Shown here: positions 20,858 to 29,714 of the stretch, one piece after another
Layout: every line of letters begins with the position of its first letter
Numbering within the stretch: position 1 is the first letter of the stretch
NCBI RefSeq assembly: GCF_018448495.1
Contig: NZ_CP049902.1
Span: 2,604,001 to 2,668,000 of the forward strand
Reading direction: 5' to 3'
DNA from: Psychrobacter sp. WY6
GTDB taxonomy: Bacteria; Pseudomonadota; Gammaproteobacteria; Pseudomonadales; Moraxellaceae
DNA: 64,000 nt
The notes under the pieces: generated by a model
Databases searched by the model: none
Seen by the model: only the letters and a program-made list of their open reading frames with translations
What the model was told of the DNA's origin: nothing
Program-made: the position numbers and the translations under genes

Positions 20858-21599
20858 ATGACCGATAAAATTCATGATTTAGGGGCAGGATTTTGGAATA
20901 TACGCGGATCTTTTCGCATTGGCGGTGTTCTAAACATTGGCACTCAGTGCTCACTTATACAGTTAAACTCAGGAAAGTTTATTTTTGGATAGCTATTCAT
21001 TGACTGGTGACGTACGCGATGAGGTGATGGCATTAACCAATAATGGTCAAGATGTCGAGGCAGTACTGAACGTCCACCCATTCCATACGGTGCACTGTGC
21101 ACAAATGGCAAAAGACTTCCCGCAGGCGACCTTTTATGGCAGTAGCCGCCACCATAAAAAGCACCTGAAGTGAAATGGGCAGATGACTTGGTTGAAAGCG
21201 ATGCGGTGGCCAAGCGTTACCCTGAGCTTAAGTTCTCAATATCACAAGGCATCCACTATATCTCACCCAATGAGATGATTCATGCAGGCTCACTATTAGC
21301 CTATCATCCTGCCAGTCAAAGCTTGCACGTCGATGATACCTTTATGAGTCCACCGATGAAGTTATTAGAGGCGATATTACCTGAACTGATACTACACCCA
21401 ACGACCAAAAAAGCGCTAAAAAATGGGCCCCAGGCAAGCAATATTGCGATTGGGCAAGCAATTTGGCACATGAATGGCGCGATGTGCGTAATTTCTGCGC
21501 GCCGCACATTCCTATTTAGTGACATTTAATGACGGTGAGTTTGAAGTGGCGCTATTAAAAGCCATTGATAAAGCCCGTCCAAAATTAGAAAAAGCTTAA
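20858..21599 (+). CDS. MBL-fold-like hydrolase, four frameshifts
   Basis: Starts at ATG 20858 with AAGGA upstream: MTDKIHDLGAGFWNIRGSFRIGGVLNIGTQCSL. The joined frames then read LDSYSLTGDV, LNVHPFHTVHCAQMAKDFP, APEVKWADDLVESDAV, SPNEMIHAGSLLAYHP and the C-terminus FNDGEFEVALLKAIDKARPKLEKA. The overall pattern resembles metallo-beta-lactamase-fold hydrolases of about 248 residues, but the metal motif is HPFHTVHC rather than the usual HxHxDH. Breaks occur in a T run near 20980, an A run near 21157, near 21430 and near 21520. The density of errors could mean a true pseudogene. Function unknown. Confidence 0.65.
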
Positions 21600-21631
21600 T
21601 TGACCGTATAATCTCACATTCGAAGCATAAC

Positions 21632-21666
21632 AAAGGGAGTGACCAAGATGGTCACTCCCTTTTTTG
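21632..21666. terminator. Strong bidirectional terminator
   Basis: Perfect 14-bp stem AAAGGGAGTGACCA/TGGTCACTCCCTTT with a 3-nt loop and T run, between the convergent MBL-like gene and nsrR. Confidence 0.92.
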
Positions 21667-21693
21667 CAATGACGCCATCAACATCAAAAATCA

Positions 21694-22212
21694 CTAACGA
21701 AACAATAAAGACGCTAGCTCATCTTGGTTATTGATAATATCTGCCAAGGTATAGCTCTCAAGGACGTTAATAAATGCCGTCAATGCTTCAAAGAACACAC
21801 TTTTTAGTTGGCATGCTGGGCTAATGACACAGCCTCTAGCGTTATTTGTCGTTTCATCAATAAGTGTAATAGGCAAACCTGTTGAACCAGTCTGTCGACC
21901 ATCACTACTCTTATCATTCGCGGGGGTCGCAAAACACTCGACCAAATCGAAATCCGGCTCTATTTGTTTAATTAATATACCCAAATTGATGTCTTTTGGC
22001 GCACGAGCCAAACGTATACCACCATTTTTACCACGCACACTTTCTATATAACCAAGCTGACCCAACTGATGAATAATCTTGGTCAAATGACTTTTAGAAA
22101 TGCCATAACTGTTAGCAATATCACTGATATTTGCAAGTAATGGCGGCTCTGGTCTCACCGCCAAGTAAATCAATGAGCGCAGTGCATAATCGCTATAATT
22201 GGTCAATCGCAT
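21694..22212 (-). CDS. nsrR: NsrR-like Rrf2-family nitric-oxide sensor
   Basis: Rrf2-family repressor that senses NO through an Fe-S cluster. Residues 1-70 form the winged helix (MRLTNYSDYALRSLIYLAV, ISKSHLTKIIHQLGQLGYIESVRGKNGGIRLA). Three cysteines, Cys93 (LVECF), Cys128 and Cys134 (GCVISPAC), match the NsrR cluster ligands, and the tail FFEALTAFINVLESYTLADI is typical. Unlike E. coli NsrR, where the first two ligands are about five residues apart, 34 residues separate Cys93 from Cys128. Its neighbour nnrS is a classic NsrR target and carries a matching operator. AGGAG precedes the ATG. Confidence 0.92.
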   Translation of the reverse strand: MRLTNYSDYALRSLIYLAVRPEPPLLANISDIANSYGISKSHLTKIIHQLGQLGYIESVRGKNGGIRLARAPKDINLGILIKQIEPDFDLVECFATPANDKSSDGRQTGSTGLPITLIDETTNNARGCVISPACQLKSVFFEALTAFINVLESYTLADIINNQDELASLLFR

Positions 22213-22417
22213 TTATTTGCGCTCCTATTTTATATAAATCTCTCAAGTATGTATCAGCCTAAACTTTAGCAATGTAACTCTATGAGTTTGAAAATAAGGG
22301 TCTCAAAACCTTATAACATTTGCAAAATAATCTACTCAAAAATATCAACAATCAGTCGATAGACTTGGATAAATCCCCTATTCTTTTGGCTATAACATTA
22401 TAACGGCTCTACAGGCT

Positions 22418-23659
22418 CTAACCAAACAGACCATCAGGTCTAGAACGTGCCAGCATCGGCAAATAACTGATGCAAAATAGCACGAAGCAAGCAATCCACG
22501 CCCCTTGGGCAATCATGATCCATAATAGATAGTGACTCATATCGGCAAGCGGCAACAGCACGCGACTGACAAATGCCAATACCATCAGACCGTACATAAT
22601 ATTCACCGTCTTGGGCGGCTGATGAATGCTACGTCCCGTATGACCAAGCGATACCCGCGTCATCATCGCCACGGTCATCATACCAACGCCTGCAATGGCA
22701 AGCCCATGCATCGCAATACTATGAGTATAGCCCAACCATGGTTGCAGCGCATACAGCAGAAAACTCAAACACATGCCCAAAAATGCAACATATAATGACC
22801 AAAGCAATGGCTTTTGCCAGATACTGCGATGATACCAGCCTACCAGACGGACGATATTAACCACTGCTACGCCAAGTGCCGTAATAGTCAGCAGATACTT
22901 ATTAGGATAAAACAAGTCACTGATAAAAAACGCTAAGAAAAACAATAAACTCGCAATATCCTGTACTTTACTATTGCGCAACTTGATGACTTCCGTCGTT
23001 CCAACACTCAGACCACGTTCAATAAAGAATGGCACCACGCGGCGACCAATGGTCAGCACCAAACCGATAATCAAATAAAACCCTAGATAAATACCTATTT
23101 TAGTCATACTCATATCGGCATTGATAATACCCCAGTAGCAGATTCCATTGCCAACGGTCAATAATGCCAGTTTCGCTAAGATACCCATTTGCTTATACTG
23201 CTTGACCTGCAATACCGCTCGACATATCACAAATGCCATCGAAGCGATAAACAATAAGTCAAATACTGCGGCGACATATAACAACGATATACTGCTACCC
23301 GCAACCGTCATACCAAGCCCAAAACCTGCCCAGCTCAAACGTGCCAACAGCCAACAGCCAAATATAGCCAGCAGCTTATAACCATGCGGCATCATTACCC
23401 CTGTCCACGTCTTCACTGCCGTGAGGAGAAATCCTGCAATGACTGCCAAGGCATAACCATAGACCATCTCATGACCGTGCCAATACAATGGGTTCAGTGC
23501 TTGTGCGTCAATATCTGTATGACCAGTAAATACAAAAGACCATAGCAGCATCGTTATCACGGCAAATAGAGCGGCAGCACTAAAAAATATTCGAAAGCTC
23601 AAATTCAAAATGGGATGCGGAGAGCTGGGTGGCTTGCTGGGTAAGTTGATCGATTGCAT
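22418..23659 (-). CDS. nnrS: NnrS family membrane protein
   Basis: Multi-helix haem/copper membrane protein that protects against nitric oxide stress. About 12 hydrophobic helices are visible, with NnrS hallmarks RIFFSAAALFAV, LYWHGHEMVYGYALAVIAGFLLTAVKTWTG (His ligand region) and IAMHGLAIAGVGMMTVAMMTRVSLGHTGR. ATG 23659 (MQSINLPSK) is preferred over the longer frame at 23707 because AAGAAGAG lies upstream and the longer start would fall inside the NsrR operator. Single gene, same strand as nsrR, 205 bp apart. Confidence 0.93.
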   Translation of the reverse strand: MQSINLPSKPPSSPHPILNLSFRIFFSAAALFAVITMLLWSFVFTGHTDIDAQALNPLYWHGHEMVYGYALAVIAGFLLTAVKTWTGVMMPHGYKLLAIFGCWLLARLSWAGFGLGMTVAGSSISLLYVAAVFDLLFIASMAFVICRAVLQVKQYKQMGILAKLALLTVGNGICYWGIINADMSMTKIGIYLGFYLIIGLVLTIGRRVVPFFIERGLSVGTTEVIKLRNSKVQDIASLLFFLAFFISDLFYPNKYLLTITALGVAVVNIVRLVGWYHRSIWQKPLLWSLYVAFLGMCLSFLLYALQPWLGYTHSIAMHGLAIAGVGMMTVAMMTRVSLGHTGRSIHQPPKTVNIMYGLMVLAFVSRVLLPLADMSHYLLWIMIAQGAWIACFVLFCISYLPMLARSRPDGLFG

Positions 23660-23698
23660 GGCACTCTTCTTAGAAGCATGTGAATAGAGTTTAATATA

Positions 23699-23721
23699 AA
23701 GATTCATTTTAAATGAATGTT
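23699..23721 (-). promoter_or_regulatory. Predicted NsrR operator of nnrS
   Basis: An 11-1-11 palindrome: AAGATTCATTT, one T, then AAATGAATGTT, with a single mismatch between arms. It follows the established NsrR consensus (AAGATGCATTT-type half-sites). It is centred 51 bp upstream of the chosen nnrS start. Confidence 0.8.
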
Positions 23722-23857
23722 ATAAGTTATACAATAGTGATAATTTTATAACTCATTATAACGGTTTGCTATTAGCATAAAAAATAACCACTGATAAGAC
23801 TATTAGCGGTTTAGAAAGTGCTATTTAGCATTTATGGTCTAAAATCCATAAACCGCT

Positions 23858-25261
23858 TTAACTTATATGACCGCCTTGCCATTTATCAATGAACTCACCA
23901 TTGGAATCGTATTGCTGGGTTTGCTTGCTAAGATTAAATTGCCGACATCCTCTTGGATCAGCGCCTACGCCCGCTAGATATTGCCAATTCCCCCAATTAC
24001 TCGCGACATCATAATCGATAAGATGCTGCTCAAAATAGGTTGCACCGTAACGCCAGTCTAAACCCAGCTCATGAATAAAGCAGCTAGCAACGATTTGTCT
24101 GCCTCGATTAGACATATACCCTGTTTGCTTTAGCTGATTCATGCAGGCATTGACGATAGGATATGGCGTGCTGCCATTCTGCCATTGCTGCAAACGCTGA
24201 TCGTCAAAATGAGTAGCTGGTAATTGATGACTAATCCCCTTAAACAAAAACAGATTGCTACCATGTTCAATCGCATACCAATAAAAATACTCGCGCCACA
24301 GCAGCTCAAACCATATCCAATACGTTGACTCATTGGCGATAATCTCACGCTCATAATGACGTAAGCGATTCAACAGTATTTTCACAGACAAGCAACCATT
24401 TGCCAGCCAAGGCGAGAATTTAGTGGAATGCGTCCAGTCATCCAGTGCATTACGTGTGATTTTATAAGTGCGCGGTGCAGCAGAATCGAAATAGTGAGTT
24501 AAATGAAGCATTGCATTTGTTTCACCACCTTTAAAACTAAGCGCTTGCTCATCAGATGGTTGTGTTTTAAAAAAGTATTTACTATGCGCTATCAACGCAT
24601 CAGGCATTGGCGGTAGCGACTTTGGCGTAGGAGAAACAGCCACCTCGTCGTCAGCATTCAATAAATCATGGCTTACTTCAACCTTTTTGCGAAACTGGGT
24701 AAAGCTTTTGGGCAGGTCTTGTGTCGGTAAATCAGCAAATAGCGTATGGGTTGATTGCCTGTGCCATATTATCTGCGGATATTTGCTCTGCAAGGCAGCA
24801 TAGCCTTTATTTTGATTATGATCTGCCGTGTGGCTGACACAGATATCGGTGACTTGTTGCTGCTCAATGAGCTGGCATAACTGAATAAAGGTGTTTAAGG
24901 CAGACTCTACCTTATCTTGTGACAAATGACTCTTTGATGAATAGCTTGGCGACAGATATAGCAATCGATTACCAAGGCGCTGAAGCGATCGATCCAAATC
25001 AGCCAAGCTCTCAGACAAGAACTGCTGACGAGCAGCGCCCCTCTCATTAAAGTGGTAAGCTTGACGGCTCTCTTTCATTTCAATGCAATCAGCCAAAAAA
25101 GCAGCATAGATGAGCATCAGGTTGCCTTGATTACTTTTAGCCAATGTCGCCGCTTTGACTAACGTTTCATTGTCCTCTATGCGCAAATCGTTATGAAATA
25201 AGACCAATACCGCTTTTTTGACTGACTTATTTGATGCGTTGTCTGATTGGTGATTTGACAT
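23858..25261 (-). CDS. DASH-type cryptochrome / photolyase-family flavoprotein
   Basis: Photolyase-superfamily FAD protein, about 467 residues. The N-terminal antenna domain starts VLVLFHNDLRIEDNETL. DASH features include DLPKSFTQFRKKVE, FSPWLANGCLSVKILLNRLRHYE, WIWFELLWREYFYWY and the FAD-site block SNRGRQIVASCFIHELGLDWRYGA, followed by DYDVASNWGNWQYLAGVGADPRGCRQFN. DASH proteins repair CPDs in single-stranded DNA and may signal light. ATG at 25261 is preferred over a GTG at 25294. Intact frame. An IS605-type element lies immediately upstream. Confidence 0.9.
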   Translation of the reverse strand: MSNHQSDNASNKSVKKAVLVLFHNDLRIEDNETLVKAATLAKSNQGNLMLIYAAFLADCIEMKESRQAYHFNERGAARQQFLSESLADLDRSLQRLGNRLLYLSPSYSSKSHLSQDKVESALNTFIQLCQLIEQQQVTDICVSHTADHNQNKGYAALQSKYPQIIWHRQSTHTLFADLPTQDLPKSFTQFRKKVEVSHDLLNADDEVAVSPTPKSLPPMPDALIAHSKYFFKTQPSDEQALSFKGGETNAMLHLTHYFDSAAPRTYKITRNALDDWTHSTKFSPWLANGCLSVKILLNRLRHYEREIIANESTYWIWFELLWREYFYWYAIEHGSNLFLFKGISHQLPATHFDDQRLQQWQNGSTPYPIVNACMNQLKQTGYMSNRGRQIVASCFIHELGLDWRYGATYFEQHLIDYDVASNWGNWQYLAGVGADPRGCRQFNLSKQTQQYDSNGEFIDKWQGGHIS

Positions 25262-25316
25262 ACTCTCGATTCCCAAGTAGTTAAACGCGCTCACTTGAAG
25301 CTGAGTCTAAACTTTG

Positions 25317-25480
25317 ACTTCCTCCCCGCCCTCAAAGGAAGGGGATTCCTACTAAAGACGGCCAAGCCCGACCGCGAGAATGTTTTTTGCTCCATTAACG
25401 TCTCTGTTATGGGTCGTTTTACAAGAACGACAAAACCATACTCTTATACCAAGCGCTGATCTACCTTTCGGACTGTCTTG
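25317..25480 (-). ncRNA. Putative omega RNA (TnpB guide RNA) at element right end
   Basis: In IS605 elements the guide RNA is made from the 3' end of tnpB through the right-end hairpin. Here this would end in the GGGGAGGAAGTCAA hairpin side at about 25317, and the following flanking DNA (AGTTTAGACTCAGC..., reading minus) would be the guide. Position is by analogy; the 5' boundary is not determinable. Confidence 0.4.
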
Positions 25481-26425
25481 GCGAGAGCCGCAACACGAGC
25501 AGGTTTGGGTGGTGTACGCTTCATTCACTTCGATATAGTGGCAACCTGCGTTCGCGCATTTATAATCCAGTTGCCGCTTAATTTCAAACCAACCTGCGTC
25601 ATAGACGGATTTGGCAAGTTTGCCCTTAGTGAATGATGTTGATTTATTTTACCAACAACAATTAGGCTGTTGGCTTTGACAAGCTTTGATGTGAATTTAT
25701 GAATAAGGTCTTGACGGGTATTTTTAATCTTGGCGTGAATGGCCTTGACCCGCTTTTTATTCTTAGCTCTTTGAGCAATGGCCAGTTTTTCAGCATATTG
25801 ATGAGTGACTTTGGTTTGTAGTTTGTCGCCATCACTACTGACTGCTGAATCTTTGCAACCTAAATCGATACCGACTTGACCAGTGCCACACGCTGTTTTT
25901 GGAAATTTTTAACCGTCACACAGACGTACCAGTGACCGCGATGGTCCTGTACCAATTCGCAAGTATTGATGGTGTAGAGCGCTAAGTTATAGCTGTCCCA
26001 TAGGTCAATAGTGAGTTTTTTACCTTTAGCTAAGCTGAATTGCAGGGTGCTTTTTAGACACTTTTTACCACTTTGGCGGGTGCTGATATGCTTAATAGCG
26101 GTCTTTTTAAACGGAATCCAACCAAGAGAACTACGTTTGGCTTAGGATTATTGGTGCGCCAGTTGAGTTTGGCTTTTTTAAACTGTTTACGAGCCTTGGC
26201 ATGGGTTTCGGTCACTGCTTGTAAGGTTTGGCTGTGCAGGTTTAGATATTCACCCGCACCTTTGGTGTAAGTAGCCAAATCATAAGCCGAAAAGAATTGA
26301 CCAGTACGCTTGAGGTGTTTAAAACTTAGCTCATTGACGTAATTCCAGACAAAGTTAACCGACCCCGCTAAGATATTTAGCTGAGTGGCATGTTTGTCTT
26401 TGATGCGTAGTTTGAGCGTTTTCAT
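25352..26425 (-). CDS. tnpB: TnpB RNA-guided nuclease (IS1341-type), several frameshifts
   Basis: N-terminal frame MKTLKLRIKDKHATQLNILAGSVNFVWNYVNE is the TnpB wedge region. Joining frames gives a RuvC-I motif QVGIDLGCKDSAVSSDG, a core LAIAQRAKNKKRVKAIHAKIKN, then KLAKSVYDAGWFEIKRQLDYKC, a zinc ribbon (TCSCCGS...CRSC) and RuvC-III RDVNGAKNILAVGLGRL ending at 25352. Repaired length is about 359 residues. At the RuvC-II position, where TnpB usually has an acidic ED, this protein reads LIVVGKIN, so catalytic residues may be rearranged or lost. Frames break near 26110, 25900 and 25650. Confidence 0.85.
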
Positions 26426-26687
26426 GGGGTAATTATGATCTCAATGTATTTGGTTATCAAGGTATGTTCAATCTTAGGTGACAACGGTTGACGCCTGATA
26501 TCCACGCCCTAGAAGGACGTGGTTTTACGGCGCTAGATGATAATATTTTAGAATGTGACACACAGTATAGAGCGTGTTACCCGTTCAACTTAAGTCGCTA
26601 CCCTCGTTGTTATCTGCGTTATACTAGCCATAAGCATTGACTATCACTGAGCTGACTGCTTAGATGGTTTATAACTAGGAGAATGTC

Positions 26688-26918
26688 ATGACTCAAGAAC
26701 ACGCTTCCCATGAAAAGCGTAAAATCATCGATAAGTTTTTGATGAAACTCACCAAAGAAGAGCCGCAAATGTATTATGCTAGCACCTCTGAGGTCGCTCG
26801 TAGCATCCATACTATGATAAAAGAGCACACCAATCGCTTGTCGGTAGAAGATCAAGCGCTCGTTAGACATATGACCGTTGAGGAGATACAAGGCTTGCTA
26901 GGCTTTCACCTTAAATAA
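26688..26918 (+). CDS. Small conserved hypothetical protein
   Basis: A 76-residue, charged, helical protein (EHASHEKRKIIDKFLMKLTKEEP; MTVEEIQGLLGFHLK) with no signal or membrane segment. AGGAG lies seven bases upstream of the ATG and a terminator follows, so it is a credible one-gene unit. The opposite-strand frame at 26619-26891 lacks a ribosome site. No family recognised. It sits just beyond the IS605-type element but its codon use is like the chromosome. Confidence 0.7.
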   Translation: MTQEHASHEKRKIIDKFLMKLTKEEPQMYYASTSEVARSIHTMIKEHTNRLSVEDQALVRHMTVEEIQGLLGFHLK

Positions 26919-26940
26919 TCACACTTTCAACGTTCCCATA

Positions 26941-26971
26941 AAAAAAGCCCGCTGATTTGCAGGCTTTTTTA
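26941..26971. terminator. Bidirectional terminator
   Basis: Nine-bp stem AAAAAAGCC/GGCTTTTTT around a 12-nt loop between the small gene and the aldehyde dehydrogenase gene. Confidence 0.82.
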
Positions 26972-27012
26972 TTATTCAAACTTTAATTTAGAGCATTGAA
27001 AATATACATCGC

Positions 27013-28503
27013 TTAAAACGGATACTCGCGTGGCTCATGTTGCATAGATATCCAGTGCGTTCTAGTGAACTCTTCTAGCACCCACTCACCGTTAAAACGA
27101 CCAATACCTGAGTTTTTCTCGCCACCGAATGGTAAGTTACTTTCATCATTGACTGAAATATCATTAATATGGGTCATGCCCGCTCTGATACCGCGAGCAA
27201 AACGCATGCCTTTTGCCATATCTTTTGTAAATACCGCACTCGACAGACCAAACATTGAGTCATTGGCGATCGATAACGCATCATCTTCATCTTTGGCACG
27301 GATGATACCGACCAATGGTCCAAATACCTCATTACGTGACAAATCCATCTCGCGCGTCACTTCAGTAAAGATGTGCGGCGGTACCACTTGCCCTTTAATC
27401 TCACCACTTAGTATCATTTTTGCGCCTTCTTGCTGCGCGTTGGCGATTTTCTCTTTCAACGATTCGACTTGTTTTTTGTTAATAATCGGACCAACCGCCG
27501 TGTCTTGTTTGCTCGGATCGCCGACATTTAACGTTTTAACGTGTGCCAAGAAACGCTCAACAAAGTCATCATAAATCTCGTCTTCAACGATAATACGATT
27601 GATAGCAATACAGATTTGACCTTGATGTAAGAACTTCCCAAAGGCGGCTGCTTTGACCGCTTGCTCAATATCAGCGTCTTTTAGTACCACAAATGGACTG
27701 TTACCACCCAACTCAAGCGCTACTTGTTTAATGTAGTCGCCGCCATTAGCCAACTCGCCAATGCGCTTGCCGACTGAAGTAGAGCCAGTAAATGAGACAA
27801 AGCTTGGGGTTTTGTGTTCAACGATCGCATCTCCTATCTCTTTACCTGAGCCAACCACCACGTTGAGCAAGCCTTTTGGCAAACCTGCTTCTTCGAATAC
27901 TTTTGCTAGCAGCAAACCACCAGTCACTGGAGTATCACTCGCAGGCTTGAGTACCACAGCGTTACCAAGTGCTAAGGCTGGTGCAATAGAACGTTGGGTC
28001 AAATGTAATGGAAAGTTCCACGGACTAATGACAGCGACGACACCGATGGGCTCACGGTAAACAAAGTTTTCTTTGCCAGGGGTGTTAGATGGACGAATCT
28101 CGCCATGTACACGACTGGGGAATGTCGCCGCCTCAAGGGTAATGGCGCGGGTAGCAGCAAACTCAACCATGGCTTTAACACGGGTACTGCCCGACTCTTT
28201 AATGAGCCAATCGACGATTTCATCTTGGCGCTGATCTAAAATCTCAACCACTTTATATAGTACACCTGCTCGTGTCGCTGGCGTTTGCTGTGCCCACTCT
28301 TTTTGTGCCGCACTTGCTGCTTGATAAGCTTCATTAAGCTGTGCTTCTGTCGCCTGCTGAATCTTTACAAGTGTATCGCCATTGTAGGGGTTGGTATTGA
28401 TATTGACGCTATCATCTTGACCGCTTTGCCATTCCCCTGCAATGTACTGAAGGTGGAAATCATTATAGGCATTGGCTTTTGTATTATCGATATCAGTTGA
28501 CAT
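27013..28503 (-). CDS. Aldehyde dehydrogenase (benzaldehyde/vanillin dehydrogenase-like)
   Basis: NAD(P)-dependent oxidation of aldehydes to acids, 496 residues, intact. Motifs: cofactor site [44 protein letters not shown], the general base in [11 protein letters not shown], catalytic Cys in [12 protein letters not shown] and C-terminal [18 protein letters not shown]. The sequence type is nearest to aromatic/aliphatic aldehyde detoxification enzymes. It is divergent from the NemR-like gene, and a NemR-type operator sits between them, which suggests induction by electrophiles. Confidence 0.9.
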   Translation of the reverse strand: MSTDIDNTKANAYNDFHLQYIAGEWQSGQDDSVNINTNPYNGDTLVKIQQATEAQLNEAYQAASAAQKEWAQQTPATRAGVLYKVVEILDQRQDEIVDWLIKESGSTRVKAMVEFAATRAITLEAATFPSRVHGEIRPSNTPGKENFVYREPIGVVAVISPWNFPLHLTQRSIAPALALGNAVVLKPASDTPVTGGLLLAKVFEEAGLPKGLLNVVVGSGKEIGDAIVEHKTPSFVSFTGSTSVGKRIGELANGGDYIKQVALELGGNSPFVVLKDADIEQAVKAAAFGKFLHQGQICIAINRIIVEDEIYDDFVERFLAHVKTLNVGDPSKQDTAVGPIINKKQVESLKEKIANAQQEGAKMILSGEIKGQVVPPHIFTEVTREMDLSRNEVFGPLVGIIRAKDEDDALSIANDSMFGLSSAVFTKDMAKGMRFARGIRAGMTHINDISVNDESNLPFGGEKNSGIGRFNGEWVLEEFTRTHWISMQHEPREYPF

Positions 28504-28655
28504 AATTTTCTTTATTCTATGGATGTTATGTTGGTTGTCAATAAAACAGTATGACTAGCAAATTGAGGCAGATAAAAATAACTCTTAACACAGTTATTTA
28601 TATTAAATAGCCTGCGCTCGCGACATTTGATTAAGCACATCAAAACGAAACTTGC

Positions 28656-28670
28656 TAGACGACTGGTCTA
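28656..28670. promoter_or_regulatory. NemR-type operator, copy 1
   Basis: Palindrome TAGAC-GACTG-GTCTA between the divergent aldehyde dehydrogenase and nemR-like genes. The same 16-bp string (with preceding C) occurs at 29595-29610. Confidence 0.8.
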
Positions 28671-28904
28671 ATGCTACCATAGACCTCATACAAATAAGCG
28701 TATTTCGTCAGCAAGTATTGTTGAAAAAACGTAACGTGACCATATCAACCTTTACAATAAGTAACAACTATAAGCAAAGATAAAAATCTGCATCGACCCA
28801 TAGAAAGTATCATGAATAATTGTTAATAGCGCGCTAAGTAGCATTATTCGCCATACCTTATCTCTGAAATACATTCATAAAAAATATAGGAGGACATTAC
28901 CATT

Positions 28905-29507
28905 ATGTCTGCGGCCTCAACCACAATCCCACCAGATACCAAAACGCATCTGTTAGAAACAGGCTATCAACTGATTTCCAAAAAAGGTTTTACTGCCGTC
29001 GGTATCAAACAAATACTAGACACAGCTGGTATTCCTAAAGGCTCTTTTTACCATTATTTTGCCTCAAAAGAAGCGTTCGGTGAAGCTATCATCAGTCATT
29101 ATTTCACTGATTATAAGATACGCTTAGACACCATTGGTCGTCAAAAAGTTAATGCTCAGCAAAAGATTTATGATTACTTTCAAAGCTGGTATGACACCCA
29201 GCAAAATGGCTGTGATCATGAGAAGTGCTTGGTGGTTAAGCTCAGCGCTGAGGTTGCAGATCTGTCTGAACCTATGCGCATCACACTGAATGCTGGTTAC
29301 CAGCAGACCATCAGCTGGCTTGCCGAACAAATCAAAGCAGGCTGGGCGGATGACTCTGTACCACAACCTGACAATATCGCGGCCGAGAGCATGGCAAAAC
29401 GTTGGTATTTTGCTTGGCTTGGTGCCAGTTTAATCGCCAAGATTAGCCAAACCAATACACCGCTTGCAGAAGTATGGCAGATGACTACTTCTCAATTGGG
29501 ACGCTAA
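28905..29507 (+). CDS. nemR: NemR-like TetR-family redox/electrophile-sensing repressor
   Basis: A 200-residue TetR-family regulator with the N-terminal HTH (GFTAVGIKQILDTAGIPKGSFYHYFASKEAFG). The effector domain contains KCLVVKLSAEVADLSEPMR, aligning Cys108 with the redox-active Cys106 of E. coli NemR (GCLTVKLSAEVCDLSEDMR), and WLGASLIAKISQ, aligning Lys179 with NemR Lys175. In E. coli this pair senses hypochlorite and reactive aldehydes. AGGAGG precedes the start. Neighbours (aldehyde dehydrogenase, YqhD, oxidoreductase, DJ-1 protein, GST) match the predicted regulon. Confidence 0.88.
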   Translation: MSAASTTIPPDTKTHLLETGYQLISKKGFTAVGIKQILDTAGIPKGSFYHYFASKEAFGEAIISHYFTDYKIRLDTIGRQKVNAQQKIYDYFQSWYDTQQNGCDHEKCLVVKLSAEVADLSEPMRITLNAGYQQTISWLAEQIKAGWADDSVPQPDNIAAESMAKRWYFAWLGASLIAKISQTNTPLAEVWQMTTSQLGR

Positions 29508-29595
29508 TCTCGTGCGTTAAACGCTTTTTAGCCATTTATACTTCCCTATATCTAAAGCAAAAAATTGAGTTATAAGAGAGTTTTGTAAAAATTAC

Positions 29596-29610
29596 TAGAC
29601 GACTGGTCTA
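29596..29610. promoter_or_regulatory. NemR-type operator, copy 2 (yqhD promoter)
   Basis: TAGAC-GACTG-GTCTA, identical to copy 1, located 105 bp upstream of the yqhD-like start and 86 bp past the nemR stop. Confidence 0.8.
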
Positions 29611-29714
29611 TTTAATGTACAATGCCCACAGTTGCAAAAACGAATGGCTAATTTGCCACTGAGATTTTTGCACCCCATACGCCCAACACAATATTTAATA
29701 ATTTTAGGAATACT

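Larger units (their letters stand above)
25317..26540 (-). mobile_element. IS200/IS605-family element with tnpB only (IS1341-like)
   Basis: Contains tnpB without tnpA. Both ends show subterminal hairpins typical of IS605 elements: at the 3' end TCCCC/GGGGA within CTTCCTCCCCGCCC...GGAAGGGGATTCC (25320-25350), and at the 5' end CCACG/CGTGG flanked by CGCC/GGCG (26491-26535). There is no target duplication or terminal inverted repeat, as expected. Exact ends are estimates. Without tnpA it depends on a transposase in trans. Confidence 0.8.

Noticed and set aside
26619..26891. Antisense 90-codon frame over the small gene at 26688
   Set aside because: The plus-strand frame has a good AGGAG site and a terminator; the antisense frame has neither.
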